A stretch of DNA of 64,000 nt from Cognatishimia sp. MH4019 (lineage in GTDB: Bacteria > Pseudomonadota > Alphaproteobacteria > Rhodobacterales > Rhodobacteraceae), in NCBI RefSeq assembly GCF_020177595.1, contig NZ_JAHTBL010000009.1, forward strand, positions 62,001-126,000. The letters run 5' to 3'. This document shows, one piece after another, positions 36,040 to 44,100 of this stretch. The notes below the pieces were generated by a model. That model saw only the letters and a program-made list of their open reading frames with translations. It was not told where the DNA came from and did not search any database. Numbering within the stretch: position 1 is the stretch's first letter; the number at the start of each line of letters is the position of its first letter. Position numbers and translations under genes: made by a program.

Positions 36040-36392
36040 TCTCAAAGAACCTCAAATAAACAGGCCGGAGAGGGCACGGCGAAAATTGCCGTAGGATCGG
36101 GTCAGCGCAGCACGCAATTGATGTGCCTCACCACATGTCAACTAATCCGCCTGGAGCGGTTGTGTCTTAGAATTAACCCCGACCTCCTCGCCAAAAACCG
36201 GCGTTGGAAAGCCCCTTAAATGTGCGGGAAGGTGCGCGGCGTTGGAATGAGCCAAACACACTACGATCGGCGATTTTCACCGCAAAACGCACTAGTGTGG
36301 GTCGACTATCGCGTCTGTAGAACGGCAAAATATGTTTCTAAAACAAATACCTATCCCGACTTTGATCTTTCGGAAAACGGATTGTTTCCAAA
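36040..36392. other. Intergenic region holding duplicated element copy 1
   Basis: About 350 bases between the dehydratase start and the 3' end of the phosphatase. It has no convincing gene: a plus-strand frame of 71 codons at 36220-36435 has no ribosome site and overlaps the phosphatase gene. It contains the ACACACTA/GATCGGCG/CACTAGTG element (see separate entry) and must carry the dehydratase promoter. Confidence 0.65.
36256..36316 (-). promoter_or_regulatory. Duplicated matrix element, copy 1 (near the dehydratase gene)
   Basis: This stretch has, in order on the plus strand, ACACACTA (36256), GATCGGCG (36265), CAAAACG, the palindrome CACTAGTG (36290-36297), GGTCGACTAT and GCGTCT (36311). 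The same blocks in the same order and nearly the same spacing occur at 46123-46186 upstream of csgA. CACACTA at 36257 and TAGTGTG at 36293 are exact inverted repeats. It looks like a set of half-sites for a dimeric regulator. It lies 217-278 nt upstream of the minus-strand dehydratase ATG. Confidence 0.6.
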
Positions 36393-37133
36393 TCAGGGAT
36401 ATTCAGATTGCGTGAAAAAATGGCGTCCAGCGTGAATTGTGACTGCCGTCAGCCGACCGCTTAAATATGCGCCGGTATCCAGCGCAATCCGCCCCTCTTC
36501 TGCATAGGGTTTAGGCACGATGGTATGCCCGTGCACAACCCAATGCCCATCCTTGCGCGGGTTAGAGCGAAATTTCGGGTGGCCCCAGATCAAAGTGTCC
36601 GCGGATTGCTCGGTGAGAGGTGCCTCCGGATCGGCTGCGGCATGCACGACGGCGACATTTCCGCTGAGCCAGAACCCCGCGAGATCGCGCAGCCAGGCGA
36701 TTCGCGTCGCCCCCATCTTTGCATGTAGCGCGCTGGCGATCTGGTTGGGCTCGTCTTCGGCGTCGATCCCGTAGCTGGCCAGCGTCGCACCGCCACCATG
36801 TTGCAGCCAACGCCGCCCGGCCGGGCTTTCCGGCGCCTCCAGAAAATCGAGGCACATTTGTTCGTGGTTGCCTTTGAGACAAACGACAGGCCGCGTCGCC
36901 GAAAGCTGATCTAGATAGGACAGCACCTGCGCACTTTCAGGGCCGCGGTCTATATAATCGCCGACAAAGATCAGTGGCTCTGATGGATCAAGCATGCCGA
37001 CCAGCCGATCCAGAAGCTCTGCGCAGCCATGCACGTCTCCGATCACGGAAAACGGCGCATCCGGGGCAAGAGGCGCAGAGAAGGGAGCCGCATCAGCGGT
37101 CTTTCCAAACAGGCGGGAGAGGGCACCAAACAT
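36393..37133 (-). CDS. Metallophosphoesterase (serine/threonine phosphatase-like)
   Basis: A 246-residue calcineurin-like phosphatase of the bacterial PPP type. The metal motifs are GDVHGC (residue 33), GDYIDRG (residue 58) and GNHEQM (residue 87), then HAAADP and the GHTIV motif near residue 206. It is expected to dephosphorylate proteins or diadenosine tetraphosphate-like nucleotides; the two types are not separable here. ATG at 37131-37133 gives the family start MFGALSRLF. It is transcribed away from zur with 112 nt between, and does not look like part of the zinc system. Confidence 0.85.
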   Translation of the reverse strand: MFGALSRLFGKTADAAPFSAPLAPDAPFSVIGDVHGCAELLDRLVGMLDPSEPLIFVGDYIDRGPESAQVLSYLDQLSATRPVVCLKGNHEQMCLDFLEAPESPAGRRWLQHGGGATLASYGIDAEDEPNQIASALHAKMGATRIAWLRDLAGFWLSGNVAVVHAAADPEAPLTEQSADTLIWGHPKFRSNPRKDGHWVVHGHTIVPKPYAEEGRIALDTGAYLSGRLTAVTIHAGRHFFTQSEYP

Positions 37134-37211
37134 GGCAGTAATTGCGCCAGTGCCGTCGCACAGATGCAAGCGAAAACACACATTTCGGGGGGTTTCGCAG
37201 GGCGGAGTGCA

Positions 37212-37223
37212 ATGATATAACAT
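37212..37223 (+). promoter_or_regulatory. Possible Zur-binding site before zur-znuCB
   Basis: The AT-rich near-palindrome ATGATATAACAT lies 22 nt before the zur ATG and resembles the half-palindromes of known Zur operators (ATGTTATA-like). It would overlap the -10 region, allowing repression by zinc-loaded Zur. Two mismatches to a full dyad make this tentative. Confidence 0.35.
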
Positions 37224-37245
37224 ACGTCTCTCGACAGGAGCGCCC

Positions 37246-37725
37246 ATGTCTGCCATCGGATTTCACCCCCACAACCACGACAGTTGCATCCAGACCGGTG
37301 TTTCGGCCGCTGCTGAGACATGTGCAGCGGAAGGCTTGCAGCTGACGGATGTGCGCCGCCGCGTGTTGGAGATTTTGCTGGAAAAGCACCGCGCCTTGGG
37401 CGCTTACGATATTCTTGAAATGCTGCGCGCCGAAGGCATGGGGTCGCAGCCACCCGTCGCGTACCGCGCGCTGGCTTTTCTGACAAAGCACGGGTTTGCC
37501 CATAAGATCGAGCGGCTCAACAAGTTCGTAGCCTGCTCGGATATTGGGGGCAATCACACACCGGCTTTTCTGATCTGCACCGGCTGCGATCAGGTGGCAG
37601 AGGCCCATTTGGAAGCCTCCGCCGGTCGGCTGTCTAAGGCGGCGGATGCAGTGGGGTTCACCATTGAGCGCGCGGTTCTGGAGGCAGAGGGGCTGTGCCA
37701 GTCCTGCCGTGAGGCGGCGGCCTGA
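37246..37725 (+). CDS. zur: Zinc uptake regulator, Fur family
   Basis: A 159-residue Fur-type repressor. LQLTDVRRRVLEILLEKHRALGAYDILEML and PPVAYRALAFLTKHGFAHKIERLNKFVAC are the winged helix. The C-terminal domain has HTPAFLICTGCDQVAEAH and LCQSCRE; these two Cys-x2-Cys pairs form the structural zinc site, and His residues around HPHNHD at the N-terminus are extra. The immediate link to znuC (TGATGA-type overlap) identifies it as Zur rather than Fur. It should repress zinc import when zinc is high. Confidence 0.93.
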   Translation: MSAIGFHPHNHDSCIQTGVSAAAETCAAEGLQLTDVRRRVLEILLEKHRALGAYDILEMLRAEGMGSQPPVAYRALAFLTKHGFAHKIERLNKFVACSDIGGNHTPAFLICTGCDQVAEAHLEASAGRLSKAADAVGFTIERAVLEAEGLCQSCREAAA

Positions 37726-38492
37726 TGAGCTTGATCTCGTTGGAGCATCTGAGCGTCCGCTTGGGCGGCAACACGGTCTTGCAGGACGTTAACTTCACGA
37801 TGGAACCGGGCGAGATCGTGACGATTGTCGGCCCGAACGGATCGGGTAAATCGACCATGTTGCGTAGCATCATTGGCGCGCTGACCCCCGATCATGGTCG
37901 GGTCAAACTACAGGACGGGCTGCGGATTGGGTATGTGCCGCAAAGCCTTGCGATTGATTCCACGCTGCCAATGCCGGTGCATCGCTTCATGGCGCTGCCG
38001 ATCCGTGTGCCGCGCGCAAAAATCGTAGACGCGCTTGAGGCGGCGGGCGTCGCGGGGTTGGCGGATCGTGCGATGACGGACCTGTCGGGTGGGCAGTTTC
38101 AGCGGGTGCTCTTGGCGCGCGCGCTGCTGGGCGATCCGCATTTGCTGATTTTAGACGAGGCAACGCAGGGCTTGGACCAGCCCGGATCGGCAGCGTTCTA
38201 CCGCCAGATCGAGGATGTCCGCGCGCGGCTTGGCTGCGGGATCCTGATGGTCAGCCACGAGCTGCATGTGGTGATGAGCGCTTCGGACCGGGTGATCTGC
38301 CTGAACGGTCATGTGTGTTGCGAAGGCCGGCCAGAGATCGTGGCAGAGGCGCCAGCTTATCGGGCGCTCTTCGGGTCTGGCACCCAAGGCGCGCTGGCGC
38401 TCTATCGGCACGAGCATACGCATACCCACGATGACGATCACGATCATGACCATGTGCATGACCACAAACATGACCGTGAGCATAGCCACTGA
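37725..38492 (+). CDS. znuC: Zinc ABC transporter ATP-binding protein ZnuC
   Basis: A 255-residue ATPase with Walker A GPNGSGKST near residue 37, signature LSGGQFQR near residue 122, Walker B LLILDEATQGLD and switch His in SHELH. The last 28 residues are a His-rich tail (12 His with Asp between), which can bind zinc on the cytoplasmic side and is longer than in most ZnuC. It overlaps zur by one base and znuB by one base. The substrate-binding protein ZnuA is not in this window. Confidence 0.92.
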   Translation: MSLISLEHLSVRLGGNTVLQDVNFTMEPGEIVTIVGPNGSGKSTMLRSIIGALTPDHGRVKLQDGLRIGYVPQSLAIDSTLPMPVHRFMALPIRVPRAKIVDALEAAGVAGLADRAMTDLSGGQFQRVLLARALLGDPHLLILDEATQGLDQPGSAAFYRQIEDVRARLGCGILMVSHELHVVMSASDRVICLNGHVCCEGRPEIVAEAPAYRALFGSGTQGALALYRHEHTHTHDDDHDHDHVHDHKHDREHSH

Positions 38493-39286
38493 TGCTGGAC
38501 GATTTCCTGACCCGGGCCGCCCTTGCGGGGGTGGGCGTGGCGATTGCGACGGCCCCGCTGGGCTGTTTCGTCGTCTGGCGGCGCATGGCGTATTTTGGCG
38601 ATGCGACGGCCCATGCGGCGATCCTTGGGGTGGCGCTGTCTTTGACGCTGTCGACCTCCATCTTCGGAGGCGTTCTGGTCGTGGCCTTGCTAATGGCGTT
38701 GGCCGTCTCAAGCCTGTCAGGTAAAGGCTATGCGGTGGACACGTTGCTGGGGGTGCTGGCGCATTCCGCGCTGGCGTTCGGCCTTGTGGCCGTGTCGTTC
38801 CTGCAAGGAGTGCGCATCGACTTGATGGCCTATCTGTTCGGTGACGTGTTGGCCGTCACCCGCACCGATCTGGCGGTGATCTGGGGCGGCGCCGGGTTGG
38901 TTCTGGCGCTGACTGCATGGCGCTGGTCGGCGCTGCTGACGGCGACGCTGAACCCCGATCTGGCCTATGCCAGCAACATCGACCCCAAGCGGGAACAGTT
39001 GATCCTGACGGTGGCTTTGGCGCTGGTTGTGGCGGTTGCGATCAAGGTCGTGGGCGCATTGCTGATCGGGGCTTTGCTGGTGATCCCGGCCGCCACCGCG
39101 CGCCCCTTTGCACGCACGCCCGAAGCGATGGCGGTGATGGCCGCGGCTTTGGGCGCGGGCGCGGCTTTGGGAGGGTTATGGGCGGCATTTCATTTCGATA
39201 CACCAACCGGGCCGACGATGGTCTGTGTGGCGGCGGTGCTGTTCGCCGCCTCGAACGCTGTTGCGCTACTGCGCCGCGCGGTCTGA
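38492..39286 (+). CDS. znuB: Zinc ABC transporter permease ZnuB
   Basis: A 264-residue membrane protein with about eight helices of the ABC-3 family. ATAPLGCFVVWRRMAYFGDATAHAAILGVAL at residues 18-48 is the characteristic start, and GALLIGALLVIPAATARPFA near residue 196 the family end. It forms the channel for zinc with ZnuC. Its 3' end overlaps that of the convergent modC gene by 21 bp. Confidence 0.92.
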   Translation: MLDDFLTRAALAGVGVAIATAPLGCFVVWRRMAYFGDATAHAAILGVALSLTLSTSIFGGVLVVALLMALAVSSLSGKGYAVDTLLGVLAHSALAFGLVAVSFLQGVRIDLMAYLFGDVLAVTRTDLAVIWGGAGLVLALTAWRWSALLTATLNPDLAYASNIDPKREQLILTVALALVVAVAIKVVGALLIGALLVIPAATARPFARTPEAMAVMAAALGAGAALGGLWAAFHFDTPTGPTMVCVAAVLFAASNAVALLRRAV

Positions 39287-40363
39287 GCCGATATCGGCGC
39301 GCGCGACAGAGACGGTTTTCACCACCGCATAGCAGGTCGCGCCCTCGGTCAATTCCAGCGCTTGGGCAGAGCGGCGGGTGACGCGGGCGAGCACTTGATC
39401 GTCGCCCGATGCCATTTGCACCAATACGCCCGGACCGTCGCCTTTCAACAGCGATGTTATGGTTCCGGGCAGAATGTTGAGCGCGGACAGTCCTTCGGGC
39501 CGGGTGCGCGAGAGGATAACGTCCTGGGCTTGAATGCGCACGCGCAGGGTCGCGCCGATCTGCGCCTCGACCCGTGGCAGAAAGAGCCGCCCGGCAGAGG
39601 TTTCAAGCTCGCTCAGCCCATCGTCATGATGGTGCAGAACGCGGGCCTGAATGACGGCGCCTGCATCGCGTACACCCAGTTGCGACACGGCTGTTGGGTC
39701 AGACAAAACGTCAGTCGCGGGGCCGGTGCGCACGACTTTGCCGTCCTCCAGAACGATGACGGTGGTGGCGAGACGTGCGACCTCGGCCACGGAATGACTG
39801 ACATAGAGGATCGGGATTTCCGCCTCGCTCCGCAGGCGTTCCAGATAGGGCAGAATCTCGGCCTTGCGGGGGGCATCGAGGGCGGCGAGCGGTTCATCCA
39901 AAAGCAGCACATCGGGGCGGGCCAACAAGGCGCGGCCCATGGCGACGCGCTGGATTTCGCCGCCCGAAAGCGCCAGCGGGGCGCGGTCCAGCAGATGGTC
40001 AATGCCCAGCAGATCAGTGATCCGCGCGGTATCTTTGGCCGAGGGCGCGCCGCCCCACCAACGACCATATGCGAGGTTCTTGGCGACGCTCATATGCGGG
40101 AAGAGGCGGGCGTCCTGAAAGACATAGCCGACCCTGCGTTGGGGTGTTGGGACGTACAGTTTTTGCGCGGTTTCCAGCAAAGTGCGCCCGTTCACCGTGA
40201 CTGTGCCTGCGTCAGGTTTCAGCAGGCCCGCCACGGCATTCACCACCGTCGTCTTTCCGGACCCGGATTTACCGAAAAGCGCGGTCACGCCTTCTGGCGC
40301 GTCAAACGCCGCGTCCAGCGTGAAGCCGGGGAAGGCGTGGCGGAGGCTGACCGACAGGCTCAT
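39266..40363 (-). CDS. modC: Molybdate ABC transporter ATP-binding protein ModC
   Basis: A 365-residue ATPase with Walker A GKSGSGKTT, FQDARLFPHMSV (Q-loop), LSGGEIQRVAMGRALL and LLLDEPLAALD. The C-terminal 90 residues are the MOP-type molybdate-binding domain (LPGTITSLLKGDG... ARVTRRSAQALELTEG). The ATG at 40361-40363 overlaps the modB stop; the frame upstream of it is not conserved. It is the last gene of modABC. Confidence 0.93.
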   Translation of the reverse strand: MSLSVSLRHAFPGFTLDAAFDAPEGVTALFGKSGSGKTTVVNAVAGLLKPDAGTVTVNGRTLLETAQKLYVPTPQRRVGYVFQDARLFPHMSVAKNLAYGRWWGGAPSAKDTARITDLLGIDHLLDRAPLALSGGEIQRVAMGRALLARPDVLLLDEPLAALDAPRKAEILPYLERLRSEAEIPILYVSHSVAEVARLATTVIVLEDGKVVRTGPATDVLSDPTAVSQLGVRDAGAVIQARVLHHHDDGLSELETSAGRLFLPRVEAQIGATLRVRIQAQDVILSRTRPEGLSALNILPGTITSLLKGDGPGVLVQMASGDDQVLARVTRRSAQALELTEGATCYAVVKTVSVARADIGSDRAAQ

Positions 40364-41046
40364 GCGCGGCCCGCCTTGTGGCCGACGCGCCGCGCGAGCC
40401 ATTCGGAGACCAGAAGCGCGCCCATGGCGAGGATCACGGACAGGATGACAAGGCGGATCACGGCGCCCTCGCCGCCGGGCACTTGCAAGGCAGCGTAGAT
40501 CGCGGAAGGCAGCGTTTGCGTCTCGCCGGGGATGTTGGAGACGAAGGTGATGGTTGCGCCAAACTCGCCCATGGCTTTTGCAAAAGCGAGGATTGCGCCA
40601 GCGATAATGCCGGGCAGTGTGAGCGGCAGGGTGATGGTCAGAAACACCATAACGCGGGATGCGCCCAGCGTGGCGGCGGCGTCTTCGATGCGCGGGTCCA
40701 CGGCCTCAATCGCAAGGCGGATGGCGCGGACCATCAGGGGGAAGGCCATTATAGCAGCGGCAAGGGCGGCTCCCGTCCAGCGGAAGGCGAGGACGAGGCC
40801 GAAGGTTTCCTCCAGCCACGCGCCGACGGGGGCGCGGCGTCCGAAGGTTAGCAGTAGCAAATAGCCTGTGACGACGGGCGGCAGGATCAGCGGCAGATGC
40901 ACGATGCCGTTAAGGAGCTGCTTGCCGGGGAAGTTGCCGCGCGCCAGAACGAGGGCGGTCAGGATGCCAAAGGGCAGGCTGAGCGCGGTGGCCCAGAGCG
41001 ACACTTTGAGCGATAGCGTCACGACTTCCCATTCAAGCGGGGTCAT
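40360..41046 (-). CDS. modB: Molybdate ABC transporter permease ModB
   Basis: A 228-residue permease with five to six helices. LSLKVSLWATALSLPFGILTALVLARGNFPGK is the usual beginning and the EAA loop reads EDAAATLGASRVMVFLTITLPLTLPGIIAG near residue 140; FAKAMGEFGATITFVSNIPGETQTLP is a ModB hallmark. Its ATG overlaps the modA stop. Confidence 0.94.
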   Translation of the reverse strand: MTPLEWEVVTLSLKVSLWATALSLPFGILTALVLARGNFPGKQLLNGIVHLPLILPPVVTGYLLLLTFGRRAPVGAWLEETFGLVLAFRWTGAALAAAIMAFPLMVRAIRLAIEAVDPRIEDAAATLGASRVMVFLTITLPLTLPGIIAGAILAFAKAMGEFGATITFVSNIPGETQTLPSAIYAALQVPGGEGAVIRLVILSVILAMGALLVSEWLARRVGHKAGRA

Positions 41047-41774
41047 GGAAGGACCTCGAAGCCGTGGCGTTCGAAGATCGCGCGCGATGCGGTGAGATGG
41101 TCCAGAAAGGCGTGTGTGACGGGGCGGTCGGTCAGGGCGGCGACGGGGTAGCGGATCGGCGGATGGCTCTCCGGGTCGAACGTCGCGACAGTTGTAACGC
41201 GCGGATCTGCTTGGGCGTCGGTTGCGTAAACGATACCCAAGTGTGCTTCGCCCAAGGCTACCAGCGCGAGGGCTGCACGGACGTTGTCGGTTTGCGCGAC
41301 TTTCGGGGCGAGGGTGGTCCAGAGGCCGAGATGTTCAAGGGCGGCTTTGCCGTATTGCCCCGCAGGCACAGCCTCAAACAGCGCCATGGCGAGGGGCCCG
41401 TCAACAAGGCGCGCGGTCAGCGCATCGGCGGTCAGGGGGACGGGGTCGGAGGGTGCGGGTGCGATCAGGACAAGGCGGTTTCCCAGCAGTTCGCGGCGGG
41501 TGCCCGGAACGGTCTCGCCCTTGACAGCATCCATCCAGTCGGGGTTGGCCGACAGGAAAATGTCAGCCGGTGCACCGGATAGGATTTGCCGTGCCAGCGC
41601 CGCGCTGCCGGCGACGGAAAGCGTGACCTCGTGGCCCGTCTCGGTCTCGAACTCAGCGGCTATTTCACCCAGAACGGAGGTCAGACTGGAGGCGGCGAAG
41701 ACGGTCACGCGCTCGGCCCATGCGGCAGAAGCGCAGAGCCAGAGAAGGGCCATCGAGAAGAGGGTGGAGCGCAT
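41043..41774 (-). CDS. modA: Molybdate-binding periplasmic protein ModA
   Basis: A 243-residue periplasmic protein. The signal peptide ends after AAWA near residue 20. VFAASSLTSVLGEIAAEFE and FSVAGSAALARQILSGAPADIFLSANPDWMD-like stretches supply the serines binding molybdate or tungstate, and GIVYATDAQADPRV near residue 190 is the second lobe. It leads the modABC operon, with a candidate ModE site 12 nt before its ATG. Confidence 0.94.
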   Translation of the reverse strand: MRSTLFSMALLWLCASAAWAERVTVFAASSLTSVLGEIAAEFETETGHEVTLSVAGSAALARQILSGAPADIFLSANPDWMDAVKGETVPGTRRELLGNRLVLIAPAPSDPVPLTADALTARLVDGPLAMALFEAVPAGQYGKAALEHLGLWTTLAPKVAQTDNVRAALALVALGEAHLGIVYATDAQADPRVTTVATFDPESHPPIRYPVAALTDRPVTHAFLDHLTASRAIFERHGFEVLP

Positions 41775-41785
41775 GGGAGCCAGAC

Positions 41786-41809
41786 CGTTAGGTTCGACGG
41801 GAAATATCG
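41786..41809 (-). promoter_or_regulatory. Candidate ModE operator upstream of modA
   Basis: Read on the minus strand, CGATAT and CTAACG are separated by 12 nt, close to the ModE half-site pattern CGnTAT...ATAACG with one mismatch in each half. It lies 12-35 nt before the modA ATG, where a bound repressor would cover the promoter or transcript start. The regulator gene at 41835 is the nearest candidate. Confidence 0.45.
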
Positions 41810-41834
41810 CTTTTCATGCAGACCCGCGCAAGGT

Positions 41835-42188
41835 TTATCTGCGGGCGAGCAATGCCGAGAGCGCGCGGATGTCCGGCTCTGCCGCCGTCTCCACCCGTGC
41901 CATCATCGCGCGGTAAAGGGTCAAAACCTCGCGGCCTGTCTCGCTTAGATGCGCGCCGCCGCCTTCGGGACCGCCGCGCGCGCTGATGACCAAGGGCGCG
42001 CGATAGGCGCTATTCATCTCATCCACGAGGGTCCAGGCGCGTTTGTAGCTCATCTTCATGGCGCGCCCTGCCGCCGAGATGGACCCGGTCTCATCAATCA
42101 GCTCCAGCAGATCGGCCTTGCCCGGCCCCAGCATCGTGGGGCCGAAATGCACGCGCAGGCGCAAGCGGGGAGAGGGTGTGTTGCTCAT
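41835..42188 (-). CDS. Short ModE-like regulator (winged helix only)
   Basis: A 117-residue DNA-binding protein matching only the N-terminal domain of ModE: FGPTMLGPGKADLLELIDETGSISAAGRAMKMSYKRAWTLVDEMN, followed by a GGxxGGGAHL wing and a dimer helix. E. coli ModE is about twice as long and has two molybdate-binding MOP domains, which are absent here, so how it senses molybdate is unclear. It lies just upstream of modA on the same strand with about 60 nt between. Confidence 0.85.
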   Translation of the reverse strand: MSNTPSPRLRLRVHFGPTMLGPGKADLLELIDETGSISAAGRAMKMSYKRAWTLVDEMNSAYRAPLVISARGGPEGGGAHLSETGREVLTLYRAMMARVETAAEPDIRALSALLARR

Positions 42189-42226
42189 CGCTCTACCGTC
42201 CGGCGGGCCGCGGCGATTTGCAAGCC

Positions 42227-42844
42227 TCAGTTCTCGTCGCCTGTGACCGGGGCGAGGGAAGTGTCGGGTTCCGGCTCTGCTGAGGGCGGGGTGATCTGGT
42301 CATCCTGCGCGGAGGTCGGGGGTGCGGCAGGCGGATCGGGACGGATCGCAGATAGCGCTTCGGTCAGCCCGTCGAGTGAGAACGGGACCTGAAAATCGCC
42401 GCGCCCGGGCACTGTGACCGTCACGGTTGCCTGCGTGCTGTCGCGAAACATGCGGCCCAGATTTTCACCCACGGTGCCTTCGACAAGACAGCCTTGCTGC
42501 GTGCAGCGCGAGATCGGGATTGTCGTCGTGAACTCGGCCCCCATCGCAAAGCGCGCGCCAGCGGAAAGATCAACGCCAAGGGGGAACGCCATCTGAATCT
42601 CTAGCTGTGTGGGCGTCGTATAGGCAAAGGTGGTAACCAGCGCGACGGCGGTGCCGTTGTTCATCGTCACGCGCTGAAAGGCCTGACAATCGTTCGCCGC
42701 GCGCTGTGTCTGGAAACATTGCACCAGCCAATCGCCGATCGGTGTTTCCGAGATCGGCTCGGGGAAGCTCATCTCTTGCGCAGCGGCCCATTGCGGAGCG
42801 GCTATCAGAACGCATGCCGCGAAGAGGGGACTAGCCCTGCGCAT
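42227..42844 (-). CDS. IalB (invasion-associated locus B) family protein at end of curli operon
   Basis: A 205-residue exported protein. The signal peptide ends near AAAQ (residue 23). EPISETPIGDWLVQCFQTQRAANDCQAFQRV and the later CTQQGCLVEG give the two Cys pairs and the GDW motif of the IalB family (beta-rich). About 40 residues at the end are Pro/Glu-rich and low complexity. The ATG at 42842-42844 overlaps the csgG end by 14 nt, so it is in the curli operon. A role in curli assembly has not been shown to my knowledge; it is inferred from coupling. Confidence 0.82.
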   Translation of the reverse strand: MRRASPLFAACVLIAAPQWAAAQEMSFPEPISETPIGDWLVQCFQTQRAANDCQAFQRVTMNNGTAVALVTTFAYTTPTQLEIQMAFPLGVDLSAGARFAMGAEFTTTIPISRCTQQGCLVEGTVGENLGRMFRDSTQATVTVTVPGRGDFQVPFSLDGLTEALSAIRPDPPAAPPTSAQDDQITPPSAEPEPDTSLAPVTGDEN

Positions 42845-43715
42845 CGGTATCGGTCTCGGATTGCGGGCGGTACACAACGCCTCTGTTGCGGTAGGATTCG
42901 ATATGATGTCGACCGTCGCTGCGGTTCTTGAAATCCCAGATCCCGCGCGCAGCGCCATCGACGATCAGCGAATAGACGGCAAGTTCCATCGCTTGCCGCA
43001 CGGCAATGCCCACCGGTTCGTTCACCGAGGTGCCTGCGTCGATCTCAAGCAACTCATCGACGCCGACGAAGCGGAAGACGCCCGTATCGACCAGCGTGGA
43101 ATAGACCGTCTTTTCTGTCGTGACCGAACTGAGCACTTCGCCTGAGCTGACCGAAACTGTCCTAAGTGCCACCGTCACGATGTCCTGCCGGTATTTGGTG
43201 GACATGCCGATGCCCAGATAGCGCGCGCCGATGCCGCCGGTTTTGACGTTGCTGTCGTAGTTGACGATGCCGCCTTCCAGAATAATGCCCGCAAAGCGCA
43301 GCGGTGGCAGAACGGACCGGGTCGTTCCGCGATAGGTCTGGTTGGACTGGTCGATCAATTGGCGCTCGGTCAGCAGATTTTGCAGACCCGCGCGTTCCAC
43401 CACGTTAAACCACCGCCCGCCCGACACGTCCTTGAGCACGTCAATCAGGATCGCTTCGCCGCCTTGGGTCACGGCTTTGGAAAAGCTGGAGAAGTTGTCT
43501 TCGGGCTTTTGTTGCCCGGTCTGGTCATCATAGGCGTAGACCGCGATGTCAATCTGCTTGCGCGGCGGTGGCAACAGCGCAAGCGAGCCGCCAATGCGTG
43601 TCGTCTGCGTTTCGGTCGGTTGATCGAACCCGTTGACGATATTGATCCCGTCGGGATCGCAGCCGGACACGACCATGGCCGCGCAGACCGCAAGATATGC
43701 TGGTTTGAGTCTCAT
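42831..43715 (-). CDS. csgG: Curli secretion channel CsgG
   Basis: A 294-residue outer-membrane lipoprotein. The lipobox is VVSGC (Cys near residue 19). IDIAVYAYDDQTGQQKPEDNFSSFSKAVTQGGEAILIDVL near residue 55 and GRWFNVVERAGLQNLLTERQLI near 100 are the strongest CsgG matches; GGIVNYDSNVKTGGIGARYLGI near 153 is the membrane-spanning part. It forms the nonameric pore that exports curlin subunits. The ATG at 43713-43715 follows an AAGGGACAG site. Confidence 0.95.
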   Translation of the reverse strand: MRLKPAYLAVCAAMVVSGCDPDGINIVNGFDQPTETQTTRIGGSLALLPPPRKQIDIAVYAYDDQTGQQKPEDNFSSFSKAVTQGGEAILIDVLKDVSGGRWFNVVERAGLQNLLTERQLIDQSNQTYRGTTRSVLPPLRFAGIILEGGIVNYDSNVKTGGIGARYLGIGMSTKYRQDIVTVALRTVSVSSGEVLSSVTTEKTVYSTLVDTGVFRFVGVDELLEIDAGTSVNEPVGIAVRQAMELAVYSLIVDGAARGIWDFKNRSDGRHHIESYRNRGVVYRPQSETDTDAQG

Positions 43716-43794
43716 CAATTCTGTCCCTTCTGGTCCCAACTTCTTTCTTCCGAGAAGATCGGGAAGCGGCCCCCACCGCAGTTTGTTTCGGTCC

Positions 43795-44082
43795 TTATGG
43801 GTTGGTGGCAGCTAAGGGTGTGGTTGTCGGTGCGGGCTGAGTGGCCCCACCGAGGTCGATGGAAATGTCGGGAAAGTCGATGTTGGGCACACCGCCGCCG
43901 CCCCCACCACTGCCTTGGTCCGGCAAGTGCTGGTTCTGGATTTGGGCGGTTCCGAGAAGGTAGTCGAAATTGTTGGGATTGCCCCCGAAGGCGGGGTTGA
44001 TCGGCCTGTAGATCAGGTCTCCGGCAAAAGCCGTCCCTGCGAAAAGGCTGGAGATAAGAACAATATGGGTCAAACGAAACAT
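43795..44082 (-). CDS. csgF: Curli assembly protein CsgF
   Basis: A 95-residue secreted protein. After the signal (cut after AFAG near residue 20) comes DLIYRPINPAFGGNPNNFDYLLGTAQIQNQ, the conserved CsgF segment that binds in the CsgG channel. The C-terminal part is Gly-rich, then Pro/Thr-rich. It is placed between csgB and csgG in the same operon. Confidence 0.93.
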   Translation of the reverse strand: MFRLTHIVLISSLFAGTAFAGDLIYRPINPAFGGNPNNFDYLLGTAQIQNQHLPDQGSGGGGGGVPNIDFPDISIDLGGATQPAPTTTPLAATNP

Positions 44083-44100
44083 GTGCGAACCTCTTTGCGA

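Noticed and set aside
36220-36435. 71-codon plus-strand open frame
   Set aside because: It has no ribosome site, its 3' end overlaps the phosphatase gene, and it covers the duplicated element.
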